Shown: positions 45,837 through 54,900 of the stretch, piece after piece
Layout of the letters: the number at the start of each line of letters is the position of its first letter
Numbering within the stretch: position 1 is the first letter of the stretch
NCBI GenBank assembly: GCA_905200545.1
Contig: CAJKKQ010000009.1
Coordinates: forward strand, 18,942-82,941
DNA: 64,000 nucleotides
Source of the DNA: an uncultured Oscillibacter sp.
GTDB lineage: Bacteria; Bacillota; Clostridia; Oscillospirales; Oscillospiraceae
Direction: 5' to 3'
The notes under the pieces: model-generated
Databases searched by the model: none
The model's input: the letters and a program-made list of their open reading frames with translations, nothing else
What the model was told of the DNA's origin: nothing
Program-made: the position numbers and the translations under genes

Positions 45837-46634
45837 TCAGGCAAGATCCAGATTCTTTTCATAGGCGGCGATCACCGCGTCCATGACGGCGCCCCGGAAG
45901 CCGGCTTCCTCCAAGGTGCGCACCCCCTGGATGGTGGTGCCGCCGGGAGAGCAGACGGCGTCTTTCAGCGCGCCGGGATGCTGCCCGCTTTGGAGTACCA
46001 GCCGGGCGGAGCCTGCCGTCATCTGGGCGGCAAATTCCAGAGCCAGGGCCCGGGGCAGCCCGCAGGCCACACCGCCGTCCGCCAGAGCCTCGATGAAGAG
46101 GTCCACAAAGGCGGGGCCGCAGCCCGCTACACAGGATCCGGCATCAATGAGCCGCTCCTCCAGAGGGGCCAGACGGCCGGCACCGGACATGGCGTCCAGA
46201 AATACGTGCATTTCTTCCTCGGTGACCCTGTCTGAGGTGTAAAGGATCATACCTTCACCGATGGCTGAAGGGGTGTTGGGCATGATGCGGATGACGGGGT
46301 AGTTTCCGCCCGCCATCTCCCGGATCCGGGCCATGGTGAGGCCTGCCGCCATGGTTACCAGGATGAAACGGTCCTGCCGTGCAGCTAGTACCGGGGCGAT
46401 GCCGGAGAGCATCCCCGCCATCATCTGGGGCTTGACCCCCAGGAAGAGGTACTGGGCCTCCCGGGCGGCATCCTCATTGCTGCCGGTATTGCACTGAAGT
46501 TCTTCTGACAAGGATTTTGCCTTGTCAGGATTCCGGTTGGCCAGGAGGATCTCCTCTCCCGGCAGACGCTTGCGGGCGGCCCGGGCCAGGGCGCCGCCCA
46601 TGTTGCCGGTGCCGATGAATCCAAAGGTAACCAT
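45837..46634 (-). CDS. proC: Pyrroline-5-carboxylate reductase
   Basis: A 265-residue P5C reductase, the last step of proline synthesis using NAD(P)H. It starts FGFIGTGNMGGAL; the family blocks VIRIMPNTPSAIGEG and DAVCSPGGTTIQGVRTLEE are present. It is part of a minus-strand proB-proA-membrane protein-proC unit. Confidence 0.94.
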   Translation of the reverse strand: MVTFGFIGTGNMGGALARAARKRLPGEEILLANRNPDKAKSLSEELQCNTGSNEDAAREAQYLFLGVKPQMMAGMLSGIAPVLAARQDRFILVTMAAGLTMARIREMAGGNYPVIRIMPNTPSAIGEGMILYTSDRVTEEEMHVFLDAMSGAGRLAPLEERLIDAGSCVAGCGPAFVDLFIEALADGGVACGLPRALALEFAAQMTAGSARLVLQSGQHPGALKDAVCSPGGTTIQGVRTLEEAGFRGAVMDAVIAAYEKNLDLA

Positions 46635-46666
46635 GGTATCACATTCCTTATTTTAAAATTTTGATG

Positions 46667-47002
46667 TTACTGAGGGTGATCGGGGGAGTCCTTTTTCCGG
46701 CGGGCGGACTCCTTGGCGGCTTTGTCCCGCCGGAGCTTTCTCCAGCTCAAAAACGCGGCTCCGGCGCCCCACAGTCCCAGGGCTCCATAGAGGCAGCAGG
46801 GGAGGTAGAGCTGGAAAAATCCGCCGCCTGCGTCGGGATTTCCGGAGGTGTGCTGCATCAGCACAAAGAGTACCAGGGACACCACGGCACTCACCGCCGT
46901 GAGGACGCCCAAAATCAGTTGGAGCTTTCCGGGTTTGCGGGTAAGCAGCAGGCAAAAGAGCAGCAGCGTGATGACGCTCAGGGCAATGGTCTCAAAGAGC
47001 AT
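46667..47002 (-). CDS. Small membrane protein of unknown function between proA and proC
   Basis: About 111 residues with three hydrophobic segments (near residues 2-20, 27-48 and 68-88) and a highly charged C-terminal tail (WRKLRRDKAAKESARRKK). No family was recognised. The ATG at 47002 follows a GGAGGGGG site. Its place inside the proline operon suggests co-expression only; a role in proline handling is not shown. Confidence 0.6.
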   Translation of the reverse strand: MLFETIALSVITLLLFCLLLTRKPGKLQLILGVLTAVSAVVSLVLFVLMQHTSGNPDAGGGFFQLYLPCCLYGALGLWGAGAAFLSWRKLRRDKAAKESARRKKDSPDHPQ

Positions 47003-47036
47003 GGTTTCGTTTCCCCCTCCGGCTGCGGGCTCCAGG

Positions 47037-48284
47037 TCAGCGAACCTGGCCTTCGCCGTAAATGATATATTTGCAGCTGGTAAGCTCCTCCAGCCCCATG
47101 GGTCCCCGGGCGTGCATCTTTTGGGTGGAGATGCCGATCTCCGCCCCCAGGCCGAACTCGCCGCCGTCGGTAAAGCGGGTGGAGGCGTTGACATACACCG
47201 CCGCCGCGTCCACCGCGTCCAGGAAGTGCTGGGCGGTGAAGTAGTTGCTGGTAATGATAGCCTCGGAGTGGCCGGTGCCGTGGGCGTTGATGAAGTCGAT
47301 GGCCTCCCGGGTATCCTTCACCACCCGGACTGCCAGGATATAGTCGTCGTACTCGGCGTCCCAGTCGCTCTCCTGGGCCGGGATACCTCGGCTGCCCACC
47401 AGGGAGAGGGCTGTCTCGTCGCAGCGCAGCTCCACATTCTTTTCCTCCAGCAGGGGCACCGCCTTTTGGAGGAAGTCGGCAGCCACCGCCTGGTGAATCA
47501 GCACGCACTCTGCCGCGTTGCATACGGAGGGGCGGGAGCATTTGGCGTTATAGAGGATCTTGGCACCCATGTCCAGATCCGCCTCGGCGTCAATATACAC
47601 GTGGCATACGCCCTCGCCGGTGCGGATGACGGGGACGCTGGCCTCCCTGGCCACCGCCCGGATGAGCCCCGCGCCGCCCCGGGGGATCAGCACGTCCACG
47701 TACCCGTCCAGGTGCATGAGCGCATTGGCGGTCTCGTGGCTGGTGTCCTGCACCAGGGAGATGCAGTCGGCTGGGAGACCTGCTTCCTCCAGAGCCCGGC
47801 GCATCAGCTCCGCGGCACAGCGGTTGGAGCGGATGGCTTCCTTGCCGCCCCGGAGGATGCAGACGTTGCCGGATTTGAGGCAAAGGGCGGCAGCGTCTAC
47901 CGTGACGTTGGGCCGGGCCTCGAAAATGATGGCGATGACACCCAGTGGCACCCGCCGCCGTCCGATGATCAGGCCGTTGGGCCGGGTCTCCATCTTATCC
48001 ACCCGGCCGATGGGGTCCGGCAGGGATGCCACCTGGCGCACGCCCTCCACGATGCCGGCAATGCGCTCCGGCGTCAGGGTGAGGCGGTCCAGCATGGCCG
48101 GGCGCATCCCCGCCTCCTTGGCGGCGGCTACGTCTTTGGCGTTGGCGGCCAGCCATGCCTCCTGATGGTCCGTCAGGATCCTGGCGATGGCCTCCAGCGC
48201 GGCGTTCTTTTTCGCTGTTCCGGCAGTGGAGAGCACGTAGGTGGCGGCCTTGGCGGCAGCGCCCTGCTGCTGTAAAGATGTCAT
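47037..48284 (-). CDS. proA: Glutamate-5-semialdehyde dehydrogenase
   Basis: A 415-residue gamma-glutamyl phosphate reductase of the ALDH fold. Typical blocks are PLGVIAIIFEARPNVTVDAA, LRGGKEAIRSN, the catalytic Cys in NAKCSRPSVCNAAE and FTDGGEFGLGAEIGIS near the end. GGAGGAG precedes the ATG at 48284. proB is 13 bases upstream, and the two enzymes make glutamate semialdehyde together. Confidence 0.95.
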   Translation of the reverse strand: MTSLQQQGAAAKAATYVLSTAGTAKKNAALEAIARILTDHQEAWLAANAKDVAAAKEAGMRPAMLDRLTLTPERIAGIVEGVRQVASLPDPIGRVDKMETRPNGLIIGRRRVPLGVIAIIFEARPNVTVDAAALCLKSGNVCILRGGKEAIRSNRCAAELMRRALEEAGLPADCISLVQDTSHETANALMHLDGYVDVLIPRGGAGLIRAVAREASVPVIRTGEGVCHVYIDAEADLDMGAKILYNAKCSRPSVCNAAECVLIHQAVAADFLQKAVPLLEEKNVELRCDETALSLVGSRGIPAQESDWDAEYDDYILAVRVVKDTREAIDFINAHGTGHSEAIITSNYFTAQHFLDAVDAAAVYVNASTRFTDGGEFGLGAEIGISTQKMHARGPMGLEELTSCKYIIYGEGQVR

Positions 48285-48297
48285 AGGAATCTCCTCC

Positions 48298-49101
48298 TTA
48301 TGCATGGTTTGCCAAAAAGCGGGTGCCGATGTCGGCTCCCTGGGCAATGCCGTACAGATCCTCTGTGCGCTTTCCGTTGGTGATGACCATGTCGCACCCG
48401 GCGCTCATGGCGATGCGGGCGGCGGAGAGCTTGGTGGCCATGCCGCCGGTGCCCCGCCAGGATCCGGCACCGCCGGCCATTTCCAGGATCTCCGGCGTCA
48501 ACTGGCGCACCTGGTGGAGAAGTTTTGCTTCCGGATGGGTCTTGGGGTCTGCGTCGTAGAGACCGTCGATATCGCTGAGGAGCACCAGTAGGTCCGCCCG
48601 GCAGAGTTTGGCCACGATGGCGGAGAGGGTGTCGTTGTCGCCCAGGACCTTGTGGCGGCCCGTCTCAATCTCCGCCGAGGAGACGGAGTCGTTTTCGTTG
48701 ACGATGGGGATGACCCCCATTTCCAGCAGGGCGGAGAAGGTGCCGGAGAGGTGCTCCGCCCGGTCCGGGTCGTCCACGTCGTCTCCGGTCAGCAGAATCT
48801 GGGCCACGGAGCGGTTATACTCGGAAAAGAGCTTATCGTAAATGTGCATCATCCGGCACTGGCCCACAGCAGCAGCGGCCTGCTTCATCCGCAGTTCCTT
48901 GGGGCGCTCGGCAAGGCCCAGCTTGGCGGTGCCCACCGCAATGGCGCCGGAGGTCACCAGGATCACCTCGTTCCCGGCTCCGTGAAGATCCGAGAGCGTC
49001 CGGACCAGGTGCTCCATGCTCCAAAGATCCAGTGCCCCGGAGTCGTGGGTGAGGGTGGAGGTGCCCACCTTCACCACAATGCGTTGTTTGTTGGCTGTCA
49101 C
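48298..49101 (-). CDS. proB: Glutamate 5-kinase (without PUA domain)
   Basis: A 267-residue amino-acid kinase beginning RIVVKVGTSTLTH, with VTSGAIAVG, IVNENDSVS and the ATP-site GTGGMATKLSAA. It lacks the C-terminal PUA domain found in enterobacterial ProB. The GTG at 49101 is chosen because AGGAGGAG precedes it and it gives the canonical N-terminus; the upstream open frame to 49401 is not coding. Confidence 0.93.
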   Translation of the reverse strand: MTANKQRIVVKVGTSTLTHDSGALDLWSMEHLVRTLSDLHGAGNEVILVTSGAIAVGTAKLGLAERPKELRMKQAAAAVGQCRMMHIYDKLFSEYNRSVAQILLTGDDVDDPDRAEHLSGTFSALLEMGVIPIVNENDSVSSAEIETGRHKVLGDNDTLSAIVAKLCRADLLVLLSDIDGLYDADPKTHPEAKLLHQVRQLTPEILEMAGGAGSWRGTGGMATKLSAARIAMSAGCDMVITNGKRTEDLYGIAQGADIGTRFLANHA

Positions 49102-49204
49102 GGTTTGTCTCCTCCTGAAAACAGGGTTTTGGGGTATCGCCTCCGGTGAGGACCCAGAACCAAGCTCCGGGCCCGGAGTAAAACAGATGGAAAGATGATA
49201 AATC

Positions 49205-49213
49205 AGTATATCA
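49205..49213 (-). promoter_or_regulatory. Extended -10 of the proB operon
   Basis: Minus-strand TGATATACT about 105 bases before the proB start, with a poor -35. The leader between contains a CTCCGGGCCCGGAG palindrome but no recognised T-box or riboswitch. Confidence 0.45.
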
Positions 49214-49306
49214 TATTTCCCGAAAAAAGAAAGAGCGGCAGACGGGTAGATTTTGTGAAAAGCGCAGATACTGTGAAAAACACACCCGGAAAGTGAGGAA
49301 GTTTCC

Positions 49307-50014
49307 ATGAGTGAACACACCAAGCCTGCCAATCCCGGCCAGGAGGACGGCGGGGAGGAGCGGGAGCAGATTGTGGATTTCGGTTCTGCCCTGACCCGCA
49401 CCCCCCACGGCAGCGTCTACTGCCTGACGATTATCGGCCAGATCGAAGGGCATATGACCGCCAGCTCCAGCACCAAGACCACAAAATATGAGCATGTACT
49501 GCCCCTCCTTGCCAAGCTGGAGGAGAGCAGTGAGGTGGACGGCGTGCTGTTTCTGCTGAACACTGTGGGCGGCGATATCGAGGCAGGCCTTGCCATTGCA
49601 GAGCTCATTGCCGGCATGACCAAGCCCACCGTCTCCATCGTCCTGGGGGGCAGCCACTCCATCGGCGTACCGCTGGCGGTGGCGGCACGGCGGAGCTTCG
49701 CCGTGCCCAGCGCAGCCATGACCATCCATCCGGTGCGCATGAACGGCACGGTCATCGCCGCTCCCCAGACCTACAGCTACTTCCAGAGGCTCCAGGACCG
49801 GATCGTGGATTTTGTGGCCCGCCACAGCCAGATCAGCGCCGAGGAGTTCGAGGCGCTCATGCTGAAAAAGGACGACATGGCCGCCGATGTGGGCAGCGTT
49901 CTATACGGGGAAGAAGCGGTGCAGCGGGGCATCATTGACGCTGTGGGAGGCCTTTCCGACGGCCTGGCGTGTTTGTACCGGCAGATCGAACAGCATCGGA
50001 AGACCGGGGAGTGA
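49307..50014 (+). CDS. ClpP-class serine protease, TepA/YmfB type
   Basis: 235 residues of the ClpP/crotonase fold. Candidate catalytic Ser is in LGGSHSIGVPLAVAA and His in MTIHPVRMNG, at the positions of ClpP Ser and His. The NTVGGDIEAGLAIAE block is as in TepA of Bacillus, a translocation-enhancing peptidase thought to act on signal peptides or membrane proteins. GAGGAAG precedes the ATG. A terminator follows. Confidence 0.82.
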   Translation: MSEHTKPANPGQEDGGEEREQIVDFGSALTRTPHGSVYCLTIIGQIEGHMTASSSTKTTKYEHVLPLLAKLEESSEVDGVLFLLNTVGGDIEAGLAIAELIAGMTKPTVSIVLGGSHSIGVPLAVAARRSFAVPSAAMTIHPVRMNGTVIAAPQTYSYFQRLQDRIVDFVARHSQISAEEFEALMLKKDDMAADVGSVLYGEEAVQRGIIDAVGGLSDGLACLYRQIEQHRKTGE

Positions 50015-50019
50015 CCCAT

Positions 50020-50049
50020 TGCCGCGGCGTACGCCGCGGCAGTTTTTTT
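50020..50049 (+). terminator. Terminator after tepA
   Basis: A 22-base perfect palindrome (TGCCGCGGCGT with its complement) followed by AGTTTTTTT, six bases after the stop. Confidence 0.88.
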
Positions 50050-50052
50050 ACA

Positions 50053-50130
50053 GGAATCATCGCGGTGAATCCGGCCATCTGCCACGTACTGGACAAAACT
50101 TTGGATGAGCTCTTTTGGGAGGAAGCGTAA
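50053..50130 (+). pseudogene. C-terminal remnant of a small XRE-type helix-turn-helix regulator
   Basis: The frame reads GIIAVNPAICHVLDKTLDEL and then FWEEA before TAA. The ending KTLDELFWEE is the characteristic tail of the roughly 68-residue XRE regulators common in Clostridia, in which NPxI...ICxAL precedes it. The HTH itself is missing; the terminator of tepA occupies the place where it would be. Only a 21-codon GTG frame could be translated. Confidence 0.5.
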
Positions 50131-50168
50131 AAGTTACGGGAGGCGGAACAATCCGCCTCCCGTAACTT
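50131..50168. terminator. Bidirectional terminator
   Basis: A 17-bp perfect stem (AAGTTACGGGAGGCGGA with its complement) and loop ACAA, T-rich on both sides. It ends the minus-strand selenium/sulfur cluster. Confidence 0.9.
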
Positions 50169-50170
50169 TT

Positions 50171-50374
50171 TTATTTGCTCAAAGTCAGCTTGAAATCCGC
50201 ACCCTCAGCTGCCTCGGTGACCTGGCAGCCCTGAGAGTGGGCAAAGCGGGTGATGTTCTCCACCGACACGCGGCTGTCGGAGAGAACCTCCAGGGGAAGG
50301 GCTGCGCCCTCCCGCAGTGCTTTTTGCACCATAATGACGGGGGTGGGACAGGAAAGACCACGGGTATCAATCAT
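50171..50374 (-). CDS. TusA/YedF-family sulfurtransferase-like protein
   Basis: A 67-residue single-domain protein with the family motif RGLSCPTPV, whose Cys9 carries sulfur (or selenium) as a persulfide in TusA-like proteins. Start ATG 50374 has AGGAG at eight bases. It directly follows yedE and, with the DUF3343 gene, makes a three-gene unit of the kind found in selenium-using bacteria. Confidence 0.88.
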   Translation of the reverse strand: MIDTRGLSCPTPVIMVQKALREGAALPLEVLSDSRVSVENITRFAHSQGCQVTEAAEGADFKLTLSK

Positions 50375-50376
50375 AA

Positions 50377-51480
50377 TCAACGCTCCTTTTTCGGAAGATG
50401 TGTCAGGGTAATGGCCAGCAGGACCACAAAGCCGATCACCACCGCCGCCATGCCGGCGGTACCGATGCCGCCTACGATGTAAGTGCCGTCCTCCGCCACG
50501 GAATCCGCGGTGCCGGCCAGGCCAAAGTTGTGGGAGATGGCGGCTCCCACGATCATGCCCAGCACGGTGACGGCGGAGTCGCCGTTGCCCTCACCAGCCA
50601 GGATCAGCTGGCGCAGGGGGCAGCCGCCCAGGAGGATGGAGCCCCAGCCCACCACGGCCATGCCCAGGGCGGACCAGAGGTACTGGCTGTGGGCAATGGG
50701 CTGGGAGAGGGCGGAGAGGTTGTAGCTGCCCAGGATCAGGTTCCCGATGGTGATCGTGATCCAGATGGCCAGGAAGCCGGAGAGCAGCTTGAAGTCCCGG
50801 AGCATGAAGGCGTCCCGCAGGCCGCCGGCCATGCACAGGCGGCTGCGCTGGGCGAAGATGCCGACCGCCAGTCCGGCAATCAGGGAGACAGCCCAGAACG
50901 CCCGCATGGAGCCGGGACCCTGCTCAGAGAACTTCAGCAGACTGGGCGCGGCCAGCAGCAGCACCAGCAGCACCACCATGATGCCGGGGAGGATGACTCC
51001 CTCCCCCTGGCGGACGGGATAGGCCCGGCCCAGGGAAAAGCCCCGGCGCAGGAAGAAGATGCCCACCAGGATGCCGGCCAGGAAGCCCACCAGGCCTGCC
51101 ACCGCCGTGAGGTCACCGCCGCCCAGGCGGATCACCATGCGCAGCGGGCAGCCCAGGAATACCAGGGCGCCGATCATCACAAACAATCCCAGCACAAACC
51201 GGCAGGCAGGGGAGGAACCGGCCTTGGCCCGGAATTCCCGGGTAGCTGCGGCGGCAATGGCGGCACCCAGGACGATGCCGATGATCTCAGGCCGGATGTA
51301 CTGCACGTTGGCACTGGAATGCATGCCCAGGGCGCCTGCGATGTCACGCAGGAAGCAGGCGATGCAAAAACCCATGTTCTTGGGATTTCCGGCGGCGGTG
51401 AGGATCAGCGCCGCCAGGCCTACCACCACGCCCGTCAGGACGATGAGGCCGTATTCTTGGATCCAGCGATTTTTTCTCAT
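50377..51480 (-). CDS. yedE: YedE/YeeE-family membrane protein (selenium/sulfur transport)
   Basis: A 367-residue polytopic protein with about ten membrane segments and an internal duplication: GCPLR occurs twice (VFLGCPLRMVIRLGGGD and LLGGCPLRQLILAGEGN). Other conserved Cys are in FCIACFLRD and RSRLCMAGGLRD. YeeE relatives carry thiosulfate through a relay of cysteines, and YedE is linked to selenium metabolism. The neighbours (TusA-like, DUF3343) fit the YedE type. Confidence 0.88.
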   Translation of the reverse strand: MRKNRWIQEYGLIVLTGVVVGLAALILTAAGNPKNMGFCIACFLRDIAGALGMHSSANVQYIRPEIIGIVLGAAIAAAATREFRAKAGSSPACRFVLGLFVMIGALVFLGCPLRMVIRLGGGDLTAVAGLVGFLAGILVGIFFLRRGFSLGRAYPVRQGEGVILPGIMVVLLVLLLAAPSLLKFSEQGPGSMRAFWAVSLIAGLAVGIFAQRSRLCMAGGLRDAFMLRDFKLLSGFLAIWITITIGNLILGSYNLSALSQPIAHSQYLWSALGMAVVGWGSILLGGCPLRQLILAGEGNGDSAVTVLGMIVGAAISHNFGLAGTADSVAEDGTYIVGGIGTAGMAAVVIGFVVLLAITLTHLPKKER

Positions 51481-51523
51481 GAAAAGACTCCTTTACACAC
51501 AGTTTCTTCCGCCGATCCGGGGA

Positions 51524-51760
51524 TCAGAGCAGGCAGGTGTGGAAACCGGCCGGTTCGATCCCGGCCTCCTGCAGAGCGGTTTCCAAAGCGCTGCGCAGCT
51601 CCGGCGGAGAAGACCAGGCGATGCCGCAGTCCGAGGTGATGCTTCTGGGCACGGAAACCAGCTTCCCCTCCAGCTGTTCCCGGCGGCACAGCTGCTCCGT
51701 AGCAATGGCACCGGCAGTGGTGTGAAAGGTCACCACCAGCCGCGGCTGCTTCTCCCGCAT
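51524..51760 (-). CDS. DUF3343 protein (putative Se/S carrier)
   Basis: A 78-residue protein with the pattern VTFHTTAGAIATEQLC near the N-terminus and VPRSITSDCGIAWSS in the middle, as in DUF3343 proteins described as putative Se/S carriers. The SDCG cysteine is the likely carrier residue. It is the first gene of the DUF3343-yedE-tusA unit. GAGGGGG precedes the ATG. Confidence 0.82.
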   Translation of the reverse strand: MREKQPRLVVTFHTTAGAIATEQLCRREQLEGKLVSVPRSITSDCGIAWSSPPELRSALETALQEAGIEPAGFHTCLL

Positions 51761-51872
51761 GGAAGATTCCCCCTCTTGGCATCGTTGTTCTTTTAAAAGA
51801 ATAACACGTAAAAAAAGAAATTGCGAGATCTATTTTGAGTATCACGAAACCTGGAAGTTTACGGATTTTTCC

Positions 51873-51901
51873 TTGAAATACCGGCATTCCTCTGATATAT
51901 T
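51873..51901 (+). promoter_or_regulatory. Promoter of smc
   Basis: TTGAAA, a 17-base spacer and TATATT with TGA before it (extended -10), about 50 bases upstream of the smc start. Confidence 0.7.
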
Positions 51902-51951
51902 AAATTAGTTATCGTATGTTTAGCGGCTATTTGGCCGGCAGAGGTGGAAAC

Positions 51952-54900
51952 GTGTATCTAAAAGCATTGGAGATCCAGGGATTCAAGTCCTTCCCTGAAA
52001 AGACCGTTTTGAATTTCGGCGAGGATATCACCGCCATCGTGGGCCCCAACGGCTCCGGCAAGTCCAACATTTCCGACGCCATCCGGTGGGTCATGGGCGA
52101 ACAGAGCGCCAAGGGTCTCCGGGGCGCCAAGATGGAGGATGTCATCTTCGGCGGCACTGCCCGGCGCTCCCCGGTGGGCTTTGCCCAGGTGACGCTGGTC
52201 ATCGACAATACGGAGCATATCTTTCCCACCATGGAGGAGTCTGAAGTGGCCGTCACCCGGCGGTACTACCGCAGCGGGGAGTCGGAGTATTACATCAACC
52301 GCCAGTCTGTGCGGCTCAAGGATGTGACGGAGCTGTTCATGGATACTGGCATGGGCCGGGAGGGCTACTCCATCATCGGCCAGGGCAAGATCGATGAGAT
52401 CCTCTCCGCCAAGAGCGGCGAGCGCCGGGAGATCTTCGAGGAGGCGGCGGGCATCTCCAAGTTCCGCCACCGCAAGGAGGACGCCGAGCGGAAGCTGGAG
52501 CGGACGCAGGAGAACCTGGTGCGCATCAACGACAAGATCGCCGAGCTGGAGATGCAGGTGGAGCCCCTGCGGGACCAGGCGGAAAAGGCCAAGAAATATC
52601 TGGTGCTGCGGGACGAGCTGCGCCTTCTGGAAATCTCCGTGTGGCTTGAAAATCTGGATGCCCTGAAGGTGGGACAGCGGAAGCTGGAGTCGGATTTCCA
52701 CGCCGCCGAGGCGGAGCGGGACCAGGCCCGTGCGGCGCTGGATGCCCTCTATGCCGAGGGGGAGCAGTATGGGCAGCGGATGCAGGAAAAGGACATGGAG
52801 TCCGAGACTGTCCGGGCCCAGGCAGCGGAGCTGGACGGCAAGGCCAAGGAGCAGGAGAGCGCCGTGGCGGTGTTGGAGAGCACCATTGCCCACCATGAAG
52901 AGAATATCCGCCGGGCCACCCAGGAGCTGGCAGAGACGGAGAGCCGCACCGGCGGCCTTGCCAAGCAGGCCCAGGAGCAGGAGGAGCGGATCGCCGAGAT
53001 CGACGGCCGGATCGCTCGGCTCAACGAACAGGTGGAGGCCCTGCTGGAAAAGGCACGGGAGGCCTCGGAGCAGGCGGGCGGCGCCCAGGCGGAGGCGGAG
53101 GCGCTGCGGGCCAAGGAGGCCCTGGCACTTTCCGCCGCAGCGGACGCCCGGGCGGAAAAAGCCGCCATCGATGCGGAAAACGGCCAGATCACGGAGCGCC
53201 GCACGACTCTGGCCACTGACCTGGAGAATACCCGGGTACAGCTGGCCCAGGCGGAGCAGGAGGCACGGGACAACCGCCGGGCGCTGGAAGATGCCCGGGA
53301 CGAGGCCCAGGCCGTGGGCAACATCATCGCGGGACACAACCTGCGCATGGCGGAGCGGGAGAAAAAGGCTGCGGCAGCGGCGGAGAAGCGGGTCCAGCTG
53401 ACCATGGACGTGGGGGCAATGGACAATCGCATCCGGCTGCTGACGGAGATGGAAAAGGAGTACGAGGGATTTTCCAAGGCCGTGCGGCTGGTGTGCCAGG
53501 CAGGTTCTCTCCGGGGTATCCACGGGCCTGTTGCCAACCTGATGAAGACGGACAGCCAGTACACCCTGGCCATTGAGATCGCCCTGGGGGCGGGCCTCCA
53601 GAACATCGTGGTGGACCGGGAGGAGGACGCCAAGGCCGCCATCGGTTATCTGAAGCAGCGGGACGGCGGACGGGCTACCTTCCTGCCCCTTACCGCCATC
53701 CGGGGCGAGGAGCTGCGGGACAGGAGCGTGGAGCGGGAGTTCGGCTTTGTGGGCCTGGCCTCCCGGCTGGTGCGCTTTGATGAAAAATACACCAATATCT
53801 TTCACAGTCTTCTGGGCCGCACTGTGGTGGTGGAGGATCTGGACTGTGGCATCGCCATGGCCCGCAAGTACCGCAACGCTTTCCGCATCGTGACCCTGGA
53901 CGGCCAGGTCATCAACCGGGGCGGCTCCATGACCGGCGGCTCCACCAGCCGCTCTGCCGGTGTTTTGAGCCGGGCGGCGGAGCTGGAGAAGCTGGCGGCC
54001 AAGGCTGACGGGATGCACCGACAGCTGGAGGAAGCCAAAAAAGAGGAGGCGGCTGCGGGCCGGGAGCTTACCGCTGCCCGCTACGAGTTGGAGACCGCCG
54101 AGGGCCAGCGCCGTCAGGCGGAGGACGAGGTGCTGCGGCTGGAGGGCCGGAAGAACCACTTTGATCTTCTGCTGGCCTCTTTGCGGGAGAATCTGGATAA
54201 CCTTACCGGGGAAGAGGAAGCCCTGGCAGGCCGACTGGGAGACAACGAAGCGCGGGCAAAGGCGGCGGAGGAGACGGTGACGGCGCAGGAAGCTGCTGCT
54301 GCCGGGTTCCGGGCAGAGGCAGAGGCCGTCCTCTCCGGACAGTCGGAACTTCTGGCCAAGTCCGGGCAGCTGACGGAGAGCATCAGCGCCGGCCGGTCCG
54401 ATCTGGCGGCCCTTGCGGCCGAGCGGGAGGCTACCGCCCGCAGCGCCGCGGATCTCCGGCAGTTGTGTGAGGATCTCACCGGAGACCGCACACAGAAAGA
54501 GGAGACCCTCCGGGGGTATGAGCGCTCCATCGCCGCGGCCCGGGAGGAAATCGCCGAGCGGCAGGAGACCCTTGCCGCGCTTGCGCAGCAGGGCCAGGCC
54601 CTGCAGGAGCGATTGACGGCCCTGAGCCAGGAGAAGATCGCCCTGGAGGCCGAGCGCACCGCCAAGAACCGGGCGGGGCAGGAGATGAACGAGAACCTTT
54701 TGAATCTGGAGCGGGCGGCTTCCCGCCTGGAGCAGAAGATGGCCACCTCCGCCATGGAGGAAAAGCAGATCCTGGACCGGCTGTGGGAGCACTACGAGCT
54801 CTCCCACTCCGATGCCCAGGCCCAGCGGATCGAGCTGGAGAGCCTGCCTAAGGCCAACCGCCGCATCGGGGAGCTCAAGCGGGATATCGCCGCGCTGGGG

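Noticed and set aside
49102..49306. A T-box in the proB leader, as in some Firmicutes
   Set aside because: No GGGTGGxACCGCG-like sequence or stem I features occur; only one GC palindrome is present.
50171..50380. TTG at 50380 as the start of the TusA-like gene
   Set aside because: The ATG at 50374 has AGGAG at eight bases and gives the expected short N-terminus before RGLSCP.
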